Below are positions 59,644 to 64,000 of a DNA stretch of 64,000 nt, piece after piece (within the stretch, counting starts at the first letter, position 1; every line of letters starts with the position of its first letter). Source of the DNA: Poriferisodalis sp965221945 (GTDB lineage: Bacteria > Actinomycetota > Acidimicrobiia > Acidimicrobiales > Poriferisodalaceae); assembly GCF_965221945.1 (NCBI RefSeq), contig NZ_OZ244925.1:2232001-2296000 (forward strand), in the 5' to 3' direction. A program made the translations under genes and the position numbers. The notes beneath the pieces were generated by a model. It saw only the letters and a program-made list of their open reading frames with translations, was not told the DNA's origin and did no database searches.

Positions 59644-59814
59644 ATGGCAGAACAGCTTGATCTCGGGCCTCAGCTCCGGTTGGTGTCAACCAGCCGGATG
59701 CCGCACCGGTTGAGCCGGGCTACCCGCCAAGTCGGCCTGCAGGGCGTGGCTCGGGCACGTGCCGCTCTGGCCGCCACGCCGCGCCCGCCCGAAATCGATC
59801 TTGACGCCGCCTGA
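59644..59814 (+). CDS. Small basic hypothetical protein
   Basis: 56 residues, ATG 59644. It ends with a helical Arg/Ala-rich segment (TRQVGLQGVARARAALA), a pattern I have seen in short actinobacterial hypothetical proteins, but I cannot name the family. No strong ribosome site. It ends 73 bases before the thiolase gene. Could be a chance ORF. Confidence 0.4.
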   Translation: MAEQLDLGPQLRLVSTSRMPHRLSRATRQVGLQGVARARAALAATPRPPEIDLDAA

Positions 59815-59887
59815 TGCGGGTTCCGGCCAGCAACCGATGGGCAATTCGCTGGGCGGGGCTGGCGTAGGCACAACTACAGTGCCGACC

Positions 59888-61081
59888 ATGAGCACCGCAT
59901 CTGCGACACAGCATCCCGACGACATCGTCATTGTCGACGCCGTTCGTTCTCCCGTCGGCCGACGAGGCGGCGACCTGAGCGGCATCCACCCGTCCGACTT
60001 GCTCAGCGACGTGCTGAGGGCGCTGATGGAGCGCACGCAGGTCGACCCTGCCAGCATCGGCCAGATCGTGGGCGGCTGCGTCAGCCAGGCCGGCGAGCAG
60101 ACGGCCAACATTGCGCGCACCGCGTGGCTCGGTGCCGGTTATCCGCTTTCAGTGGCCGCCACCACCGTCGACGCGCAGTGCGGTTCGAGCCAGCAGGCCA
60201 ACACGCTGGCCTACGGCCTGGTGCGCAGCGGCGTGGTCGATTCGGCCATCGGGTGCGGGGTCGAGTCGATGACGCGCAACCCGATGGGCTCCAGCTACAA
60301 GAAGGGCCAGCGCACCGCGACCTCCCGCTACAAGGAGCACTACGAGTACACGACACAGTTCCAAGGCGCCGAGCTGATGGCCAAGCAGTGGGGCATCAGC
60401 CGCGAAGAGTGCGACGCCTTCGGCCTGCGCAGCCAGAACAACGCCGCCCGCGCCTGGGAGGAAGACCGGTTCGGGACCCAGATCGTCGAGATCGATGCAC
60501 CCGTGCTCGACGACGAGGGCAAGCCCACCGACGAGATCCGACACGTCGGGCGCGACGGCGGCATCCGGCCCACGACTGCCGAAGGGCTCGCCGGCATCAA
60601 GCCGGTGATGGACGGCGGCGTGCATACTGCCGGCAGCTCCTCACAGATCAGCGATGGCTCCGGGGCGGTGATGCTGATGCGTGCCGGTCGGGCCGCCGAT
60701 CTGGGTCTGCGTCCGCTGGCCCGGATCGTCGACACCTGCCTGGTCGGCAGCGACCCGGTGCTGATGCTGACCGGGCCGATCGAGGCCACGAACTACCTGC
60801 TCGAGCGCAACGGCATGGCGATGTCCGACATCGACATCGTCGAGATCAACGAGGCATTCGCATCGGTGGTTCTGGCCTGGCAGCGCGAAGTGAATCCCGA
60901 CATGGACGGCGTCAATCCCAACGGCGGCGCGATCGCGCTGGGACATCCGCTTGGCGGTACTGGTGCGATCCTGCTGACCAAGGCGGTGCACGAGCTGCAC
61001 CGGGCCGACCGCAGCACGGCACTCGTGACGATGTGCTGTGGCGGCGGGCTGGGCACCGGCACCATCATCGAGCGACTCTGA
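59888..61081 (+). CDS. Acetyl-CoA acetyltransferase/thiolase
   Basis: 397 residues. Thiolysis of 3-ketoacyl-CoA or condensation. Catalytic residues: Cys in TVDAQCGSSQQ near residue 95, His in GGAIALGHPLGGTGA near residue 350, Cys in TMCCGGGLGTG near residue 382, plus NEAFASV near residue 320. Start ATG 59888 (MSTASATQ). It stands at the end of the acyl-CoA block but on the opposite strand. Role likely beta-oxidation. Confidence 0.93.
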   Translation: MSTASATQHPDDIVIVDAVRSPVGRRGGDLSGIHPSDLLSDVLRALMERTQVDPASIGQIVGGCVSQAGEQTANIARTAWLGAGYPLSVAATTVDAQCGSSQQANTLAYGLVRSGVVDSAIGCGVESMTRNPMGSSYKKGQRTATSRYKEHYEYTTQFQGAELMAKQWGISREECDAFGLRSQNNAARAWEEDRFGTQIVEIDAPVLDDEGKPTDEIRHVGRDGGIRPTTAEGLAGIKPVMDGGVHTAGSSSQISDGSGAVMLMRAGRAADLGLRPLARIVDTCLVGSDPVLMLTGPIEATNYLLERNGMAMSDIDIVEINEAFASVVLAWQREVNPDMDGVNPNGGAIALGHPLGGTGAILLTKAVHELHRADRSTALVTMCCGGGLGTGTIIERL

Positions 61082-61084
61082 GCG

Positions 61085-61863
61085 ATGCGCCAGCAAGCCC
61101 TCCGCCCGGCGACGCCGATCGCCGAGTCGATCACCGGGTCGGCCAGCGGGTCGATCGCCGGGTCGGCCGCCGGGTCCGCCTCGGAGGCCCCGGTCACAGA
61201 TTTCGCGACCGGACCTCGGTTCGCGTCGCGGCGCTAGCGGCCGCCGGCGCCGCTGCGTGGGGCGGCTGGCAGTACTTCGATCAAGCTGAACCTGCGCCGG
61301 ATGCTGCGGCGCCCACTGCTGCACTGTCGGCCGCCGCGGACGCTGCGCCGGATGCTGCGGCGTCCACTGCCGCAGGGTCGGCTGCCTTCGACGCTGCGCC
61401 GGACGCTGGGAGCCCTGCGCTGGAACCGAACGCGGTGGTGTTGGCAGTGATCGACGGCGACACGATGGACGTCGATCTCGGCGGGCGCCGCACGGCGGTG
61501 CGGTTCATCGGCATCGACACGCCCGAGAAAACCGGCGGCTACCTGCCGGCCGAGTGCGGCGGCGATGCCGCCACCTTGCGAACGGCCGAGCTGCTTCCTC
61601 CCGGCACCGAAGTGCACCTGCAGCGCGACCAGGAGCTCTACGACCGGTACGACCGGCTGCTGGCCTACGTCTACCGGGCCGCTGACGGGCTGTTCATGAA
61701 TCGTTACCTCCTGCTCGACGGATACGCCGGCACCATGCACTTCGAGCCCAACACGCAGCACCGGGCCGTGCTCGACACCGCCGAGGCCGAAGCTCGTGCA
61801 GCCGGTCGAGGAATCTGGGCCGACTGCGGCGGTCCGAACCGACAACTCGAGGGCGCCAGTTAG
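61085..61863 (+). CDS. Thermonuclease (SNase-like), apparent N-terminal frameshift
   Basis: The nuclease domain (about 61440-61863) is clear: VIDGDTMDVDLGG, RFIGIDTPE, a DRYDRLLAYVYR segment and a C-terminal AGRGIWADC, with the catalytic Asp, Arg and Glu positions present. The in-frame stretch before it has a membrane-like AALAAAGAAAWGGW anchor and an Ala/Pro/Asp repeat linker, but no ATG, GTG or TTG until 61435. The only good start, ATG 61085, opens a 50-codon ORF in another frame that ends at a TAG (61235-61237), overlapping the anchor frame. A frameshift in the repeat region 61130-61200 (12-bp units) is the simplest reading; a cytosolic protein from GTG 61435 is the alternative. Confidence 0.6.
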
Positions 61864-61872
61864 CGTGTCGGC

Positions 61873-62718
61873 GTGGCACCGCTGTCCCAGCGGCTCGGAT
61901 ACGGCCCCGACGACAGACTGCTGATCATCAGCGCGGCCGGCCTCGGCGGCTGCCATGCGATGAACGAAGGCGTGTACGCGGCCCTGCGGGACGGCCTGGC
62001 AACCACCGGGACACTGCTGGTGCCGTGCCCGTGGTCACGCGAGGCGGCGGCGAGGTTCCGGGGCGAGGACATCGGCGTCGCGCTCACGCTGAACGCCGAG
62101 TTCGAGTTGTACCGGTGGGGACCGATCACCTACGCCCCGTCGCTGCTCGACGGCAACGGCGGGATGCCGAGCACGGTGGGCGACGTGTGGGATCACGCCG
62201 ACCTGGACGAGGTCCGGCGGGAATGCCGAGCGCAGATCGAACGGGCAATCCTGTGGGGCTTCGACGTCACGCACCTCGACAGCCACCTCGATGTGCTGAG
62301 CGTGCGCCCCGAGTTCTTCGACGTGTACCTGGAGCTGGCGGTCGAGTTCGGGCTGCCTGTGCGGCTGATCTCTTCGGAGGCTCGGCGGCAACTGGGCTTT
62401 CCCGTGGAGGAGCTGATCGCGTCTGAGGGAGTAGTGACCCCGGATCGGGTCATGCGCATCGCGCCCGGGACAATGGGGCGGTACCGGCGCATCGAGGCCC
62501 TGCTGGACTCGCTTGAACCGGGATTGACCGAACTGCAGCTCCAGCCCGCCGCGGACCTGCCGGAACTGCGGTCGCTGACAGCCGAATGGGGATCACGGGT
62601 GGAAGACCTGCTGCACCTGCGAGACAACGCCGAACTGCGCACCCACATCCAGCGCAGCGGGATCCGGTTGGTGGGCTACCGGGCGCTGCGACGGCTACAG
62701 CGATCCGGCCCTGCCTGA
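61873..62718 (+). CDS. YdjC/ChbG-fold protein lacking metal ligands
   Basis: 281 residues, carbohydrate-deacetylase fold. Normal members start with an ADDFG-like metal site; here the same place reads ISAAGLGG (near residue 20) and the Asp is lost. The usual GxHLTL is VALTLNAEF, without the His. The later THLDSHLD near residue 135 keeps only part of the His pair. The fold and overall order (AMNEGVYAAL, LPVRLISSEARR, HLRDNAELR) remain. Probably inactive as a deacetylase, or acting with other residues. GTG start nine bases after the nuclease stop. Confidence 0.75.
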   Translation: MAPLSQRLGYGPDDRLLIISAAGLGGCHAMNEGVYAALRDGLATTGTLLVPCPWSREAAARFRGEDIGVALTLNAEFELYRWGPITYAPSLLDGNGGMPSTVGDVWDHADLDEVRRECRAQIERAILWGFDVTHLDSHLDVLSVRPEFFDVYLELAVEFGLPVRLISSEARRQLGFPVEELIASEGVVTPDRVMRIAPGTMGRYRRIEALLDSLEPGLTELQLQPAADLPELRSLTAEWGSRVEDLLHLRDNAELRTHIQRSGIRLVGYRALRRLQRSGPA

Positions 62719-62734
62719 GTCAGCCCTGCCTGAA

Positions 62735-63088
62735 TCAGTGGGGCGCTGCAAGCGAGCCAGCGTTACGCCAGGCCGGCAGCAGCTCCAGCCAGAGGGCCAT
62801 GTCGCCGGAAACCTTGAGATCGCCCGCCATGTAGTGCTGGGCGGGGTCGGCGTCGCCGCAGACCATGTCGGCGGCGAGCTGCCAGGGGGCTTCGAGGGTC
62901 AGATCGGCGCCCCGGGTGGTGCCAGGAGCAGCAGCGGTCAGGACACCGGATTCGAAGGTCAAGCTGGCGCTCACCTTGCCGTCGGGACCGCCGGCGGTCT
63001 TCATCACCACGGTGCCCGACACGCCGCCGAGCGGCTCGTGGCCGGCTGCGGCCCAGCTCGTCAAGAACTCCTCGTCGAGGAAGCTCAC
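62735..63088 (-). CDS. SCP2 sterol-transfer-family protein
   Basis: 117 residues. SCP2 domain: GVSGTVVMKTAGGPDGKVSASLTFESG, then DLTLEAPWQLAADMVCGDADPAQHYMAGDLKVSGDMALWLEL. Small lipid-binding domain; in actinobacteria often involved in lipid transfer. ATG overlaps the stop of mca (ATGA), hence co-translated with it. Confidence 0.88.
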   Translation of the reverse strand: MSFLDEEFLTSWAAAGHEPLGGVSGTVVMKTAGGPDGKVSASLTFESGVLTAAAPGTTRGADLTLEAPWQLAADMVCGDADPAQHYMAGDLKVSGDMALWLELLPAWRNAGSLAAPH

Positions 63089-63942
63089 CGGCGCAGCCCG
63101 GCGAACAGGTCGTTCTCCATGGGCTCGGTCGAGATGCGCGACTCGAGCAGCATGTACTCCTCATAGGGATGGACGGAGTCGGCCACGTCGTCGGGCAAGC
63201 CGAACCAGAACGGTGAGTTGGGATCGACCTGGGTGGCATGGGCCAGCAGCGCCTTGCGCCGCACGGCGTTGTTGACCTCGACGACTGCGGTGATGCGGTC
63301 GTCGCGGCTGGGCCGCCCCAGCCACTTCTCGTCGAAGGGCGATTCAAGGTTCAAGTCCAAGAAGGCTTGATGGATGAGGCGCATGCGCTTGTGGGACCAC
63401 ACCGGCGCATACATCTTCATTGGCGTGAAGGGCGGTCCGCACTCGGGGCGCCAGGCGGGCTCGCCGGCGTGGGCGAACGCCGGAATACAAATGGCCGTGA
63501 CCTGCAGGTGGTCGGGGTGCGGGTAGCGGGACTGCACCAGCGGGTAGGTCAAGATGACCTGCGGGCGAACTCGCCGGATCACCGTCACCAGCCTGGCGAC
63601 TGCCTCGTCGAGGTCGGCGTTGGCAAAGGCGTCAGGGTGAGCGTTGGCTTCGGTGTCGGGCATACCCGAATCGCGGTAGCCGAGCATGACCGCCTGGTCG
63701 TAACCGATCTCGGTCGCTGAGGCGTCGAGCTCCCCTCGCCGGATCTCGGCCAGGTTCTCGGTGACTTCGGGCCGGTCCATGGCCGGGTTCAGGATTTCGC
63801 CCTCTTCGCCGCCGGTGCAGCACACGAGCGTCGTGCGGATGCCCTCATCGGCGTACCGGCGGACGGTGCCCGCCCCCTTTGACGCTTCGTCGTCAGGGTG
63901 GGCATGCACCGCGAGAATTGACAGTCCAGAGTCCGCAGACAT
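63085..63942 (-). CDS. mca: Mycothiol S-conjugate amidase
   Basis: 285 residues, PIG-L/LmbE family. Zinc site AVHAHPDDEASKGAG near residue 10 (His and Asp-Asp), GGEEGEILNPAMD near residue 44, HPDHLQVTA near residue 145, and a C-terminal HATQVDPNSPF. These are all as in actinobacterial Mca, which cleaves mycothiol conjugates during detoxification. Distinguished from MshB by EILNPAMD and the tail. The last 58 bases of the window hold nothing recognisable. Confidence 0.92.
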   Translation of the reverse strand: MSADSGLSILAVHAHPDDEASKGAGTVRRYADEGIRTTLVCCTGGEEGEILNPAMDRPEVTENLAEIRRGELDASATEIGYDQAVMLGYRDSGMPDTEANAHPDAFANADLDEAVARLVTVIRRVRPQVILTYPLVQSRYPHPDHLQVTAICIPAFAHAGEPAWRPECGPPFTPMKMYAPVWSHKRMRLIHQAFLDLNLESPFDEKWLGRPSRDDRITAVVEVNNAVRRKALLAHATQVDPNSPFWFGLPDDVADSVHPYEEYMLLESRISTEPMENDLFAGLRR

Positions 63943-64000
63943 CGGCGGTCAATTTATCGGTGTCAGCTCAGTTCCGACCCCCCGTCGGATGCCGCCGGTC

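Noticed and set aside
1..64000. CRISPR array, rRNA, tRNA, prophage or integrase
   Set aside because: No regularly spaced repeats, rRNA-like blocks, tRNA cloverleaf or phage/integrase genes were seen; no insertion-sequence transposase is present either.

Overview
The window is a high-GC chromosomal segment from an actinobacterium. The best guess is an Acidimicrobiia/Ilumatobacter-like lineage or a relative of the mycobacteria; that placement is inference. Supporting markers are a NucS mismatch endonuclease, the mycothiol conjugate amidase Mca, a mycothiol-type DinB/maleylpyruvate isomerase-like protein, actinobacterial DapD, CoaA, three luciferase-like F420-type oxidoreductases, and mycobacteria-like split and fused MaoC dehydratases. 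No rRNA, tRNA or CRISPR array was recognised.

Layout. 0-4 kb: the end of an Aap/Bzt-type amino-acid ABC transporter operon on the minus strand (binding protein, long permease, second permease cut by the window edge). 4-11.5 kb: a CysQ-like phosphatase, an enoyl-CoA hydratase, a PEP-utiliser-like protein, a metallo-beta-lactamase-fold hydrolase, nucS, and a hydratase/SDR pair for beta-oxidation. 11.7-21.1 kb: a long plus-strand run with a VanW-type envelope protein, a geranylgeranyl-reductase-like flavoprotein, coaA, HIT, acyl-CoA enzymes, map, two LysM lipoproteins and a PAP2 phosphatase. 21-32.6 kb: F420-type oxidoreductases, msrA, HadA/HadB-like dehydratases, and a catabolic-looking set (enolase superfamily, TauD, RidA, 2-keto-4-pentenoate hydratase-like). 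32.7-36.6 kb: an accessory patch with two PIN-type toxin-antitoxin pairs, a nitroreductase, and an orphan HNH nuclease behind two small ORFs. 36.8-44.8 kb: membrane proteins, then a zinc homeostasis locus (ZnuC-Zur-CDF divergent from ZnuA-ZnuB around a Fur-family-like operator). 45-50 kb: SDR, nitronate monooxygenase, a large lipoprotein, a MazEF-like pair, dapD. 50.9-61 kb: a fatty-acid/aromatic-type degradation block (amidohydrolase, CaiB, acyl-CoA dehydrogenase, fused MaoC, double RidA, enoyl-CoA hydratase, LLM oxidoreductase, thiolase). 61-64 kb: a probably frameshifted thermonuclease, a YdjC/ChbG-fold protein that has lost metal ligands, SCP2 and Mca.

The most unusual signal is non-coding. 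A 130-140 bp element with terminal inverted repeats and a conserved internal hairpin occurs three times (about 40.1, 44.8 and 52.6 kb), each time exactly between two convergent genes. One copy is flanked by a perfect 11-bp direct repeat. It looks like a MITE/REP-type element that may serve, or be tolerated, as a bidirectional terminator. A second, unrelated structure with perfect 17-bp inverted arms sits at 55.2-55.4 kb. Each of the three toxin-antitoxin pairs has its own palindrome or direct repeat just upstream, in the place expected of an autoregulatory operator.
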